Shown here: positions 8,706 through 17,439 of the stretch, one piece after another
Position numbering within the stretch: the first letter of the stretch is position 1
How the letters are laid out: each line of letters opens with the position of its first letter
Source: Rugamonas aquatica
GTDB lineage: Bacteria; Pseudomonadota; Gammaproteobacteria; Burkholderiales; Burkholderiaceae_D
Length of the DNA: 64,000 nucleotides
Assembly (NCBI RefSeq): GCF_009380215.1
Contig: NZ_WHUG01000004.1
Span: forward strand, 372,001-436,000
Direction of reading: 5' to 3'
Program-made: the position numbers and the translations under genes
The notes under the pieces: generated by a model
Told to the model about the DNA's origin: nothing
The model's input: the letters and a program-made list of their open reading frames with translations, nothing else
Databases searched by the model: none

Positions 8706-9839
8706 TCAGACGCTGCGCAGCGGTTTGCTGTAGCGGGTGGCGCGGCGGATGGCCGGATGCTTGCCGGGTGCGTGGCCCAGCGCTTCCTGTGCGCGGTCGT
8801 AGCCATACTGCCACTGGTCGTTCATGTGCTGGACGAAGATGTCGTAGGTCGGCGGCATGGCCAGTTCGATGCGGTTGCGACGCCAGTCCAGCTTTTGCTG
8901 TAGCTGCTGCTTGGCCAGCACCACCGACACGTCCGACGAGTCGATGCGCAGATTGGCCAGGTGGGTATTGGCGTAGCGCAGGCGCGCATTGCCGTTGATG
9001 CCCAACACCGAGCGCCAGGCGGGAATCGCGAACACCTGGTCGAAGGCTTCCTTGAATTCCATGATGACTTCCGCACCGAGGCGGCGCGCGATCTCCACCG
9101 GGAACAGATCGAGCACGCCGCCGATATATTCCTGGCCGCGGTACTGCTGGCAGCGGAAGTAGATCATGTCGGCGATGGAGATGCGGGCGGCTTCGGTGAG
9201 CGGCACGCTGCCGTCGACCAGCAGTTCGCGGGCGACCGCGTGCTCGCCCCAGCGGGCGTCGCCCAGTGGTGACTGCATGCCGTCCAACAGGGCGGCCGCG
9301 TGCTCGCCGCAGAACACCGTCTCGGCGAACAGCTTGCGGCCCGCACGCGGCTGGCCGACTTCCGATGCGTCGAACAGCAGCTTGCCGCCGATGATGGCGA
9401 CATCCACGTCCGGCGTGCCGGTGGCGGGCGGGAAGGGCAGTTGCGAGGGAATCTCGAACATGTAGTCGCCGAACAGATCGGGGATGACGGGCGCCCTGGC
9501 GGTCGACAGCTTGCGCCGCGCGGCGCGCAGCAGGCTGCCCGTCAGGTCCGCGTGCTGGGTCGATTTCAGGCTGCACCAGAACTGGTACATTTCGGGCGAC
9601 GAGATCCAGGCGCGCTGCGCTTCCGGATCGGGCAGGTTGTGGATGATGGTGGCCGCAATCGCGCCGCCGCAGCTGGCCAGCAGCACGTCGGGCGCGCGCC
9701 CGGCCTGCCGCAGCGCGGCGTACATGCCGATATAGATGCCAAAGCGGAAACCGCCGCCGCCGAGGACCATGCAGCGTTTATACGGTTTATACGATTGTTG
9801 CCAAGGTTGAATTTGTGCTTGCGTCATAAACCGAACCAT
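8706..9839 (-). CDS. Patatin-like phospholipase family protein
   Basis: 377 residues. The glycine-rich oxyanion segment LGGGGFRFG (about 26-34) is followed by the probable nucleophile Ser56 in LLASCGGAIAA and the second dyad residue Asp209 in LLVDGSVPL, in patatin order. The elbow reads L-A-S-C-G rather than the canonical G-x-S-x-G, so the first glycine is replaced. There is no signal peptide, so it is probably cytosolic. The start could be either of two in-frame ATGs four codons apart (9839 or 9827). It is convergent with the oxidoreductase gene with a 12-base gap. A likely lipid acyl hydrolase of unknown substrate; the atypical elbow makes activity less certain. Confidence 0.82.
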   Translation of the reverse strand: MVRFMTQAQIQPWQQSYKPYKRCMVLGGGGFRFGIYIGMYAALRQAGRAPDVLLASCGGAIAATIIHNLPDPEAQRAWISSPEMYQFWCSLKSTQHADLTGSLLRAARRKLSTARAPVIPDLFGDYMFEIPSQLPFPPATGTPDVDVAIIGGKLLFDASEVGQPRAGRKLFAETVFCGEHAAALLDGMQSPLGDARWGEHAVARELLVDGSVPLTEAARISIADMIYFRCQQYRGQEYIGGVLDLFPVEIARRLGAEVIMEFKEAFDQVFAIPAWRSVLGINGNARLRYANTHLANLRIDSSDVSVVLAKQQLQQKLDWRRNRIELAMPPTYDIFVQHMNDQWQYGYDRAQEALGHAPGKHPAIRRATRYSKPLRSV

Positions 9840-9872
9840 ACCACAGCAGCCCTGGCGCCGATCGAATTTGGC

Positions 9873-10985
9873 TCATTGCGCGTAGCGCTCACCAGTTGAT
9901 CTGCGCCGCAGCGCCGCGTTGGCCGGTTCGGAGACGTAGCGGGCGACGAGCGCCGCTACCAGCGCCGTCAGGCACAGGAACAGCAGCAGCCATGGCAGCC
10001 GGGCGGCGTAACCCAGGGTCTCCTTGGTCATCACGTTGCGCATCCCCGCCAGCACGATGATGTGGAACAGGTAAATCTCGTAGCTATGCCGGCCGAACCA
10101 GCGCAGCACCGACCTGTCCGGCGTGCCTTCCGTGGTGGACGATTGCGCCGAACTCCCCAGCAGGAACACGCCGCTCGCCAGCGCAACCAGCGTGAAGCCG
10201 AATACTTCATGCCCTTCGATGCCGCGCAAGTACAGCGCCGCCAGCGCGAGGCCGCCCGCGATCCGCAGCATCCGTCCCTGAAGCGCGTTCGGCGCGGCGC
10301 GCTGCGCCAGCATCGCCGTCAGGCAGCCGATGGCGATGGCGTCGAAGCAGGCCAGGTAGCCGTACATGAAGAAGATCTCGTTGTCGGTATGCTGGCTGCG
10401 GTATATCGGCCCGGCGACGATGGCGGCGCAGCACAGCAGCACGATCAGCCAATTGCGGCGCAACAGCAGGCATGACAGTGGCAGCAGCAGGTAGAACACT
10501 TCCTCCACCGACAGCGACCAGTACACGTTCAGGCAGTAGTTGAAGTAGCCGGCGGTTTGCATCAGCTGGTTGTGCCAGAACGTCAGCACCGAACCGGCGG
10601 CGATGAAGAAATAGCCGGCCGGCCGGTCCACATCGCCGTCCGAATTGGAGAAGAACGGCACGTCGAAGGTGCCCAGCACCACGATGATCGCCAACGCCAG
10701 CAGCAGGCAAGGCATGATGCGCGCGAAACGGTATAAATAGAATGTACCGATTTCGATCCGCGACAGATCGCCCCAGCGGCGCAGCGATGTGGACGTGATA
10801 AGGTAGCCGGAGACGGTGAAGAACATCGTCACGCCGAAGTTGCCCTGGAACGCGGCGCGCAGCAGCCAGGTTGGTAGCAGGTCGCCAAGCGGGCTGTTTT
10901 TCAGGCCGAAGGCCAGCGTGAAGTGCAGCACCAGCACGCACAGGATGGCGACGCCGCGCAGGCTGTCGATATGCTTGTTTCTCAT
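9873..10985 (-). CDS. Acyltransferase 3 family membrane protein
   Basis: 370 residues from the ATG at 10985 (GGAG upstream; a TTG at 11006 would add seven residues). It is an integral membrane acyltransferase of the OafA/NodX type: MRNKHIDSLRGVAILCVLVLHF holds the invariant Arg10 and His21, VYWSLSVEEVFYLLLPL is the second family signature, and about ten hydrophobic segments follow. Family members transfer acetyl or other acyl groups to surface polysaccharides, peptidoglycan or small molecules. The stop of the upstream TonB receptor gene (11003) lies 18 bases before this start on the same strand, so the two may be co-transcribed. The acceptor is unknown. Confidence 0.9.
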   Translation of the reverse strand: MRNKHIDSLRGVAILCVLVLHFTLAFGLKNSPLGDLLPTWLLRAAFQGNFGVTMFFTVSGYLITSTSLRRWGDLSRIEIGTFYLYRFARIMPCLLLALAIIVVLGTFDVPFFSNSDGDVDRPAGYFFIAAGSVLTFWHNQLMQTAGYFNYCLNVYWSLSVEEVFYLLLPLSCLLLRRNWLIVLLCCAAIVAGPIYRSQHTDNEIFFMYGYLACFDAIAIGCLTAMLAQRAAPNALQGRMLRIAGGLALAALYLRGIEGHEVFGFTLVALASGVFLLGSSAQSSTTEGTPDRSVLRWFGRHSYEIYLFHIIVLAGMRNVMTKETLGYAARLPWLLLFLCLTALVAALVARYVSEPANAALRRRSTGERYAQ

Positions 10986-11002
10986 TGGGTGACGGTCTCC
11001 GT

Positions 11003-13144
11003 TCAAAGTTGATGCTCCAGCAGGATGCGCAGCGTGGCGCTGGTCGGCGTCTGTGCAATGCGCTGGCGACTGCCGCTGGTGGCCGCGTATTCATGCGATT
11101 CGGTGGCGTCCTGGCGCAGCAGGTTGCTGGCCGAGATGCGCAGCTGCGTCTTGCCGTCCATCTTCCACAGCGCGTACAGATCCAGTTCGCGTTTCGGGCT
11201 GGTGGCCATCCGCACCAGCGGCGACTGCCGCACCGGGCCGCCGGCCTGGTAGTTCAGGTTTCCACCGAAGGTCAGCGCGGCGCCGGGCAGGCGGTAGTCC
11301 GCGCCCAGATTGGCCGTGAACGGCACCTGTTCTTCCAGGCGATTGTCCGGTCCCGGCACGCTCTCCACCCGCGACCAGTTGCGCGCCATGTTGGCGCGCA
11401 GGTCCAGCCTTGGCGACAGCGGCAGCTTGGCTTCCAGCTCGATGCCTCGCACGCTGGCGTTGCCATTGTTGAAGGGCGCTTCGACCCACTCGCCATCCTG
11501 CTGGAACAGGCGGGTCACGGTGACGTCACGGATGCGCCGCACATAGGTGCTGGCGCTGAGCAGCGCACCTTCGCCGAGATAGTGTTCGTAGGCCGCATCC
11601 ATGCCCCAGGCCAGTTCCGGCCGCAGGTTGGGATTGCCCTGTTCATCGGGATTGGTTTCGTTATTGTTGTTGTCGTTGGTGTAGCGGCGCGGCAGCAGCT
11701 TGACCAGCGGTGGCGCCTTGTAGGTACGGCTGATGGCGAGCCGCAGCAGATCCTTGTTCGGCAACTCATAGCGCGATTGCAGTGAAGGGCTCCACACCTG
11801 CGAGCGCAGGTCCAGCGCGTCCGGCGCGTTGGCGGCTTCCGCGCGGCTGGCGGTGGTCAGGCGTTCGTGGCGCAGGCCCAGGTACAGCGAATAGCGCGGC
11901 GTGACCTGCCATTCGTCCTGCGCGAACAAGGCCACGCGGTTGACGTTGGCGCGGTAGTCGGCGTTGCTGCCGCCGGTCGGCGCGCCGTTGGCGTCGAATA
12001 GGGTTTCGTTGCGGTCTTCGCTGCGGACGGCGTGGCTGGCATCCCAGCCCAGCGCGATCGCATGGCGCTCGCCGACCGGATGGCGATAGGTGCCGCTGAC
12101 CGTGACGGTGGTTTCCGACGGCCCGGAGTCGACGTGGTGGCGGCCCGCAGGTTTGCCGTCGCTGTCCATGCCGTTGAAGTCGAAGGTGCCGCTGCGGCGG
12201 TTGCTGCTTGCGCCCAGTTTGGTCTCCAGTTTGGCGCCGCTCTCCAGCAGGTGGGTCCAATTCAGGTCGCTGCGCAGCATGGCGAAATTGGCGACGAAGT
12301 TGGAGATGCTGCGCGGGTATTCGCTGTGCGGGCCGATGAGCGCCGTCTCGTTCTCTCCGTGGACGTTGTCGACGCGGCGCAGATTGGCGAAGCCGGTCCA
12401 GCTCAGCGTGTCGCCGCCGGCCAGCGTCCAGTTCAGGCGCGGCGCGAGGGTGAGGGCGTCGGTGTGGCCGGATTCGGTCTTCTGCATGCGGCGCTGTTCG
12501 AGGATGGCGCCGGCGGCGTCGCGGCGTTCTTCCATGTCCGTGGATGGCGCTTCGCTGCGCTTGTGGGTGAGCGTCGCGGCCAGGCTGTAGGCCAGGCGGC
12601 CATCCTGGTCCGACAGCGTCGCCGACAGCGCAGGCGTATCGACGCCCGCTTGCCGCGCAACGCTGGCGCTCAGCGCGCGCTGGCCGCGCTTGATGGTCTT
12701 CTTCAGGATGATGTTGATCGCGCCGGCGATCGCCTGGTTGCTGAATTCCGCCGTGGCGCTGCGCATGATTTCGATGCGCTCTATCGTCTCGGGTTCGATG
12801 GTGTCGAGCGAGAAGCCCGCCGCTAAGGGTTCGCCGTTCAGCATGATCTGCGTGTAGCCGTTGCCCAGGCCGCGCATGCTGATCGCGCCGCCGCGCCCTG
12901 GCACGCCGGTGATGCTGATGCCGGGCAGGCGTTTGAGCACGTCGGCCAGCGTCTGGTCGCCCTGGCGCATGATCTCGTCGTGGTTGACGACGATGCTGGT
13001 GGTGGTCTCGCGCTGGCGCTGGTCGGCGCGCTGGCCGGTCACTTTGACTTGCGGCGGTTCGGCCGTTTCGCCATCGGCTGCGTGGACTGCGTGGGCGCCG
13101 ACGGCGAGCAGCAGCAGGCTGCCGGTGATGTAGTGTCGCTGCAT
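11003..13144 (-). CDS. TonB-dependent outer-membrane receptor
   Basis: 713 residues from the ATG at 13144 (AAGGA 5 bases upstream; an in-frame start 10 codons earlier is less likely). The signal peptide MQRHYITGSLLLLAVGAHAV precedes the TonB-box/plug region: VKVTGQRADQRQRETTTSIV, then DEIMRQGDQTLADVLKRLPGI and GRGGAISMRGLGNGYTQIML, the classical plug signature. The rest alternates in beta-barrel style and ends in LRILLEHQL with a terminal hydrophobic residue. The plug closely resembles ferric-siderophore / catecholate (FepA/CirA-like) receptors, but no siderophore gene is nearby, so the ligand is open. It lies upstream of the acyltransferase gene in the same direction. Confidence 0.92.
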   Translation of the reverse strand: MQRHYITGSLLLLAVGAHAVHAADGETAEPPQVKVTGQRADQRQRETTTSIVVNHDEIMRQGDQTLADVLKRLPGISITGVPGRGGAISMRGLGNGYTQIMLNGEPLAAGFSLDTIEPETIERIEIMRSATAEFSNQAIAGAINIILKKTIKRGQRALSASVARQAGVDTPALSATLSDQDGRLAYSLAATLTHKRSEAPSTDMEERRDAAGAILEQRRMQKTESGHTDALTLAPRLNWTLAGGDTLSWTGFANLRRVDNVHGENETALIGPHSEYPRSISNFVANFAMLRSDLNWTHLLESGAKLETKLGASSNRRSGTFDFNGMDSDGKPAGRHHVDSGPSETTVTVSGTYRHPVGERHAIALGWDASHAVRSEDRNETLFDANGAPTGGSNADYRANVNRVALFAQDEWQVTPRYSLYLGLRHERLTTASRAEAANAPDALDLRSQVWSPSLQSRYELPNKDLLRLAISRTYKAPPLVKLLPRRYTNDNNNNETNPDEQGNPNLRPELAWGMDAAYEHYLGEGALLSASTYVRRIRDVTVTRLFQQDGEWVEAPFNNGNASVRGIELEAKLPLSPRLDLRANMARNWSRVESVPGPDNRLEEQVPFTANLGADYRLPGAALTFGGNLNYQAGGPVRQSPLVRMATSPKRELDLYALWKMDGKTQLRISASNLLRQDATESHEYAATSGSRQRIAQTPTSATLRILLEHQL

Positions 13145-13230
13145 ATGCTTCCTTATCTTCAAAAACGCGGGCAATAGTTCCTCTTGCCGCAGCGGGTGGG
13201 CTGCGGTTTGGAGGCTGTGATGGGGTAGGG

Positions 13231-14835
13231 TTAGTAGCCTAGCTGCTGCTGGCGTAGACGCAGGGCGCGCTTGGTGGTGTGGGCGTCCAGATTGGCCAGT
13301 TTTGTGGCCGGGTTCAGGAGTTCCTCGCCCTGCCGCACTTCGAAATGCAGGTGCGGGCCGGTGGCGAAGCCGGTTTCGCCGACGGTGCCGATCTGCTGTC
13401 CGGCTTCCACTTTGGCGCCGGGCTTGACGTTCGTCGTGGTCAGGTGGGCGTACAGGGTGCGCTGCGCGCCGTGCTGCAGGACGACGGTTTTTCCGTAGCG
13501 GCCGGCGTTTTCGGTCAGTTCGCCTGCGCTGACGACGGTGCCTGCGGCGACCGCGTGGACCGGCGTGCCGCTCGGCGCTGCGATGTCGATGCCTTTGTGC
13601 GGCGTCACCAGCACGGTGCGGCGCACGCCGAACAGGCCGGTCACGCGCATCTTGTCCAGCGGGTCGCGCCAGGCGGCGGCATTTTCCGCCAGCGTAGCGG
13701 CTGGGGTCTCAGACGTGGCGGCTGGCGCGCGGGCGGACGGCTGCGGGGCGTCGGGCTGCTGGTCCACGCTGAATGCAAGCGCTGGTTGCAGCATGGCGCC
13801 GCCCGCCAGCACGACAGCCATCAGCACGGCGACGCCCCAGGCGACGGCGCTGCTGAGCACAGGCAGCGCGGCCTGCTGCATCTGGCGGATGCGGGCGGCG
13901 GCGCTGGCGCCGTTGATGCCGCCGAAGGCCACGCCGCCGGCCGGCATGGCCGCCGTCTGCGCCTTCCATTGCTGCAGCAGGGCGGCCGCATACTGCTTGC
14001 GCTGCTGCTGCGGACGGCCCGCCAGCACGCGCTGATCGCAGATCAGCTCCAGCGCCCATTCCATTTTTGCATTCATCCAGCGCAGCGCGGGATTGAACCA
14101 GAAGACCGTTTGCAGCACGGCCGACACGCCCATGCACAGCGGATCGCGTGCGCGCCAGTGGTGCAGTTCATGGGCGACGATCATGTGCTGTTGCTCTGCG
14201 CCGAAGCTGCGCAGATGGCGCGGCAGCAGCAGCACCGGGCGCCGCGCGCCGATCAGCATCGGTGAAATGGCGGCGTCGGTTTCCATCACGGCCAGGCGGC
14301 GGCGGGCGATGGCCGTCAGTTGCGCGCCGCTGAAGGCGCCGTGCTCCTGCAAGTCCTGCGGCGACAGTCGCTGCGAGGCGGCCAGCAAACCGCGCCATGC
14401 GTGGCGGGCGCGCAACTGGCGTGCCAGCGTCCATGCCAGGCCGGCGGCGTACACCAGCGTCCATAGTGCGGGCAGCACCAGCGTGAAAGGCGGCAGGTCG
14501 CCATCGCCGGCGGCATCCGACTCCGCCGCGTCGGCGCGGGCTTGCGGGGCGTCCGTCGCCGCCGGCGAAGGACGCGCGTCGCGGATGGCCGACGCTTCGG
14601 CCGCGTTCAGCGTCACCGTCGGCGTCAGGCTGTGTTGCGCGCTGTGCGGCAGCAATGCCAGCAGCGCGGCGCCGGCCGTTACGCCTTGCGCCGCCAGCCA
14701 CACGGCGCGGCGCGGCAGCAGGGCGGGCCAGTAACGCAGCGCGGCCGCCAGCAGCGCCCACACCAGCATCCCGGCCAGCACGCAGCTGACGCTGGCCAGC
14801 ATCCATTTGAACAGCGCCACGTAGGCCAGCATCAT
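13231..14835 (-). CDS. M56 (BlaR1-type) membrane metallopeptidase fused to an M23 endopeptidase domain
   Basis: 534 residues from the ATG at 14835, which overlaps the blaI-like stop as ATGA. The N-terminal part has four likely membrane segments (about 5-30, 45-65, 117-140, 330-352) and a cytoplasmic M56 zinc site: HELHH at 222-226 and a third ligand candidate Glu263 in ALELICDQRVL. After the last membrane segment and a Pro/Ala linker there is a complete LytM/M23 peptidoglycan endopeptidase domain (about 400-510) with His413 and Asp417 of HxxxD and the HLH motif at 495-497. In BlaR1/MecR1 the extracytoplasmic sensor is a penicillin-binding domain. Here a cell-wall hydrolase-like domain takes that place, suggesting sensing or processing of peptidoglycan. 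The known partner is the BlaI-type repressor encoded just upstream. Confidence 0.88.
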   Translation of the reverse strand: MMLAYVALFKWMLASVSCVLAGMLVWALLAAALRYWPALLPRRAVWLAAQGVTAGAALLALLPHSAQHSLTPTVTLNAAEASAIRDARPSPAATDAPQARADAAESDAAGDGDLPPFTLVLPALWTLVYAAGLAWTLARQLRARHAWRGLLAASQRLSPQDLQEHGAFSGAQLTAIARRRLAVMETDAAISPMLIGARRPVLLLPRHLRSFGAEQQHMIVAHELHHWRARDPLCMGVSAVLQTVFWFNPALRWMNAKMEWALELICDQRVLAGRPQQQRKQYAAALLQQWKAQTAAMPAGGVAFGGINGASAAARIRQMQQAALPVLSSAVAWGVAVLMAVVLAGGAMLQPALAFSVDQQPDAPQPSARAPAATSETPAATLAENAAAWRDPLDKMRVTGLFGVRRTVLVTPHKGIDIAAPSGTPVHAVAAGTVVSAGELTENAGRYGKTVVLQHGAQRTLYAHLTTTNVKPGAKVEAGQQIGTVGETGFATGPHLHFEVRQGEELLNPATKLANLDAHTTKRALRLRQQQLGY

Positions 14836-15227
14836 GGCTTGCCGGCCTCGTCGGACGGCCAGTCCTGCAGCATCTGCTCCAGCTGGGCCAGCTCGTCGCT
14901 GTCGACCAGTTTGCTGCCGGTGAACATGGTGACGGGCAGCGGCGCCGCCATCTCCATCACGCGGGTGCCGAAATCGCGGGCGAAGGCCGCCAGCGTGCCG
15001 ACCTTTTCCAGCCGCGCGACGTAGACGTTGACGCCGTGCGCCGCCTGTTGGGCCAGCATCTGCTTGTCCAGCATGCGCTCCAGCGTCTTGCGGGTGGAGG
15101 AGAACGACCAGCCCAGCTCTTCGGCGACGGCGTCGTGCAACTCGCGGGCGCTCAGCGGCTGCTGTTTCCACAGCGCTTTCAACAGCGTCAGCTCGCTGAC
15201 GGATGGGATGGGGATAGGGGTGGACAT
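14832..15227 (-). CDS. BlaI/MecI/CopY family transcriptional repressor
   Basis: 131 residues with the family's winged-helix (about 10-80): SVSELTLLKALWKQQPLSARELHDAVAEELGWSFSSTRKTLERMLDKQML, then a short dimerisation tail rich in acidic residues. Repressors of this type are inactivated by cleavage or signalling from the M56 partner, here encoded next with a 4-base overlap. An 18-base perfect palindrome lies within the apparent promoter 33 bases upstream (15260-15277), pointing to autoregulation of the pair. No beta-lactamase gene is adjacent, so the regulon is not evidently beta-lactam resistance. Confidence 0.9.
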   Translation of the reverse strand: MSTPIPIPSVSELTLLKALWKQQPLSARELHDAVAEELGWSFSSTRKTLERMLDKQMLAQQAAHGVNVYVARLEKVGTLAAFARDFGTRVMEMAAPLPVTMFTGSKLVDSDELAQLEQMLQDWPSDEAGKP

Positions 15228-15256
15228 GGGCTAACCTCTCTGCGACGAATGGGGTG

Positions 15257-15286
15257 ATTATGCGACACGTGTCGCATGCTGGTCAA
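15257..15286 (-). promoter_or_regulatory. Promoter with perfect 18-base palindromic operator for the blaI-M56/M23 pair
   Basis: Minus-strand -35 TTGACC (15281-15286), 18-base spacer, -10 CATAAT (15257-15262). Inside the spacer lies the perfect palindrome ATGCGACACGTGTCGCAT (15260-15277), with the ACA-N2-TGT core typical of BlaI/MecI operators. A repressor bound there would block RNA polymerase. Confidence 0.7.
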
Positions 15287-15503
15287 CAGTTGTCTAAAAA
15301 TTTGTAACATTGCTTTGCATAAATTCTCTATATGTTACGATTAAGTTTTTGCTAATTGCCAATTGTGTACGGTCGTGCGGGATAAGCCGCAAGGTACCGC
15401 CGAGTGGGTCGTGGCTTGAAACCCGCAGCACCGTTATGAAATGCGCTATACAATGCCTGAGGCCGCAGCTTTCCGCCGCTGCCTCACAGTATTGGAAACA
15501 CAT

Positions 15504-16121
15504 ATGTATTACGGAGAGCGCTTCAACAGCATCACTCACACCGTGGGCGCCGCGCTCGCGGCTATCGGCGGCACACTGCTGATTGTCCTGGCTGCGCGTA
15601 CCGGCGACGCCTGGAAAGTGGTGAGCTTCAGCATCTACGCCGCAACCCTGCTGGGGCTGTACCTGACGTCGACGCTGTACCACAGCCTGCGCGGCCGCGC
15701 CAAAGACGTGCTGCGCCAGATGGATTACTGCGCCATCTACCTGCTGATTGCCGGCAGCTACACGCCGTTCACGCTGGTCAGCCTGCGTGGACCGTGGGGC
15801 TGGTCGCTGTTCGGCGTGGTATGGGGACTGGCACTGATCGGCATTTTGCAGGAAATCTGGTTTGCCAAGGGCGCGCGCGTCCTGTCGCTGCTCATTTACG
15901 TGGCGATGGGGTGGGTGGGCGTGATCGGCGCCAGCCCGCTGATCGATGCGCTGGGCTGGGGCGGGTTCGCCTGGCTGGCGGCCGGTGGCCTGGTGTACAC
16001 GGTGGGCATCGCCTTCTTCGTCACCGACCACAAGTGGAGCTACGGCCACGGCGTCTGGCACTTGTTCGTGCTGGGCGGCAGCGCCTGCCATTTTGGCGCG
16101 GTCTGGCTGTATGTAGCGTGA
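15504..16121 (+). CDS. trhA: Hemolysin III / PAQR family membrane protein (TrhA-type)
   Basis: 205 residues from the ATG at 15504 (TTGGAAAC upstream); an in-frame ATG 21 codons earlier adds a non-family leader. MYYGERFNSITHTVGAALAAIGG carries the conserved N-terminal (E-x-x-N-x-x-x-H) motif. STLYHS (about 57-62) and a late DHKWSYGHGVWHLFVLGG region complete the set of conserved His, Asp and Ser residues. About seven hydrophobic segments fit the PAQR fold. The family was named for haemolysis, but the bacterial members are now linked to membrane-fluidity homeostasis, probably as metal-dependent hydrolases. It is a single gene, followed 40 bases later by a LysR regulator in the same direction. 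Confidence 0.9.
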   Translation: MYYGERFNSITHTVGAALAAIGGTLLIVLAARTGDAWKVVSFSIYAATLLGLYLTSTLYHSLRGRAKDVLRQMDYCAIYLLIAGSYTPFTLVSLRGPWGWSLFGVVWGLALIGILQEIWFAKGARVLSLLIYVAMGWVGVIGASPLIDALGWGGFAWLAAGGLVYTVGIAFFVTDHKWSYGHGVWHLFVLGGSACHFGAVWLYVA

Positions 16122-16161
16122 AGCACCTGTACAACTGTAGGATTTCGAGAGTAGAGCACCA

Positions 16162-17043
16162 GTGGATATTAATTCCGACGACCTGAAAACCTTTATCACC
16201 GTGATCGACAGCGGCACCCTGAGTGCCGCCTCGGTCCACCTCGGCCAGACCACGTCCGGCGTCAGCCGCGCCTTGTCGCGGCTGGAGGACAAGCTGGCGA
16301 CCTCGCTGCTGACGCGCACCACGCGCCGCATGGAGCTGACCGAAGAAGGCCATTTGTTCCTGGAGCGCGCGCGCGCCATCCTCGGCGCCATGGAAGAGGC
16401 CGAGGAAACCATCCGCATCCGCCGCCAGAAGCCGGCCGGCCGCCTGTGCGTGGACGCGGCTTCGCCGTTCATGCTCCATTGCGTGGTGCCGCACATGGCC
16501 GAGTTCCGCGCCATGTACCCGGAGATCAAGCTGGAATTGAGCAGCAACGACCAGATCACCGACCTGATCGAACACCGCACCGACATCGCCATCCGCATCG
16601 GCACGCTGACCGATTCGACGCTGCATGCGCGCGCGCTGACATCGAGCCCGCTGCACGTGCTGGCCAGCCCGGACTACCTGCGCCGCCATGGCACGCCGGA
16701 CACGCCGGAAGACCTGGCGCGCCATTCGCTGATCGGCTTTGCGCAGTACGAGCAGGGCAACAACTGGCCGCTGCGCCACGCGGCCGGCAACAGCCTGCCG
16801 ATCACGCCGTCGATCGCCGCCTCCAGCGGCGAGACGCTGCGCCAGCTGGCGTTGACGGGGCAGGGCATCGTCTGCCTGGCGGACTTCATGACCCGCGCCG
16901 ACATCGAGGCCGGCCGCCTGGTCAAGATCCTGGAAGACAGCAACACCGGCTTCAGCCAGCAGATTCACGCGGTCTACTACCGCAACACGCTGCTGGCTCA
17001 GCGCATCAGCTGCTTCCTGGAGTTTTTGCAGAAAAAACTCTGA
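16162..17043 (+). CDS. LysR family transcriptional regulator
   Basis: 293 residues with a GTG start at 16162 (VDINSDDLKTFITVIDSGTL is the usual LysR opening, so the start is well placed). An N-terminal helix-turn-helix to about residue 65 is followed by the two-lobed effector domain, with RLCVDAASPFMLHCVVPHMA and ITPSIAASSGETLRQLALTG. It resembles the CrgA-like class. Its target is not obvious because it is not divergent from any gene: trhA lies upstream and the short 52-codon gene downstream, both on the same strand. Confidence 0.92.
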   Translation: MDINSDDLKTFITVIDSGTLSAASVHLGQTTSGVSRALSRLEDKLATSLLTRTTRRMELTEEGHLFLERARAILGAMEEAEETIRIRRQKPAGRLCVDAASPFMLHCVVPHMAEFRAMYPEIKLELSSNDQITDLIEHRTDIAIRIGTLTDSTLHARALTSSPLHVLASPDYLRRHGTPDTPEDLARHSLIGFAQYEQGNNWPLRHAAGNSLPITPSIAASSGETLRQLALTGQGIVCLADFMTRADIEAGRLVKILEDSNTGFSQQIHAVYYRNTLLAQRISCFLEFLQKKL

Positions 17044-17129
17044 GCGGTTGACGGTGCGGTTCCGTACAGAGGTCTCCCGGGGGCGGGTCTACACTGGTTT
17101 CACGTTATCGCCGCCTCTGGGAGCCTATC

Positions 17130-17288
17130 ATGTCGCAGACTACACACCCATCCAAACACCTGGTCCGTGCCTACCTGGAGCGGCGTTCGCATGAAGTCAA
17201 ACCGCCGCCTACGCCGGAAGAAATCCGCCGCCAGCTGGGCTGGGGCATGCTGATGTTCGAGCAAAAGCTCGGCAACGGCCGTTCCTGA
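17130..17288 (+). CDS. Small uncharacterised protein (52 residues)
   Basis: ATG at 17130 with GGGAG 7 bases upstream, ending in TGA at 17286-17288. The product begins MSQTTHPSKHLVRAYLERR and ends QKLGNGRS. It contains a basic helix, a PPPTPEEIRRQLGWGM segment and an amphipathic tail. It has no membrane segment or signal. Codon usage (strong C/G third positions) and the good ribosome site argue that it is translated. I recognise no family. It lies between a LysR gene and the LiaF-like operon. Confidence 0.55.
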   Translation: MSQTTHPSKHLVRAYLERRSHEVKPPPTPEEIRRQLGWGMLMFEQKLGNGRS

Positions 17289-17439
17289 TCCCTGCTTTGC
17301 CCCCGCCGGCACGCCATTCGCCGCCGGCGCGCGGGATTTTTCGCCGTTCACCGGCCCGTTTCCGCCGTTCGCCGAATAGCGGTTTCGCCGCCCGCAGTTC
17401 CCCGGTATCGTTACATCCATACCAACACGGGGGACTAAC

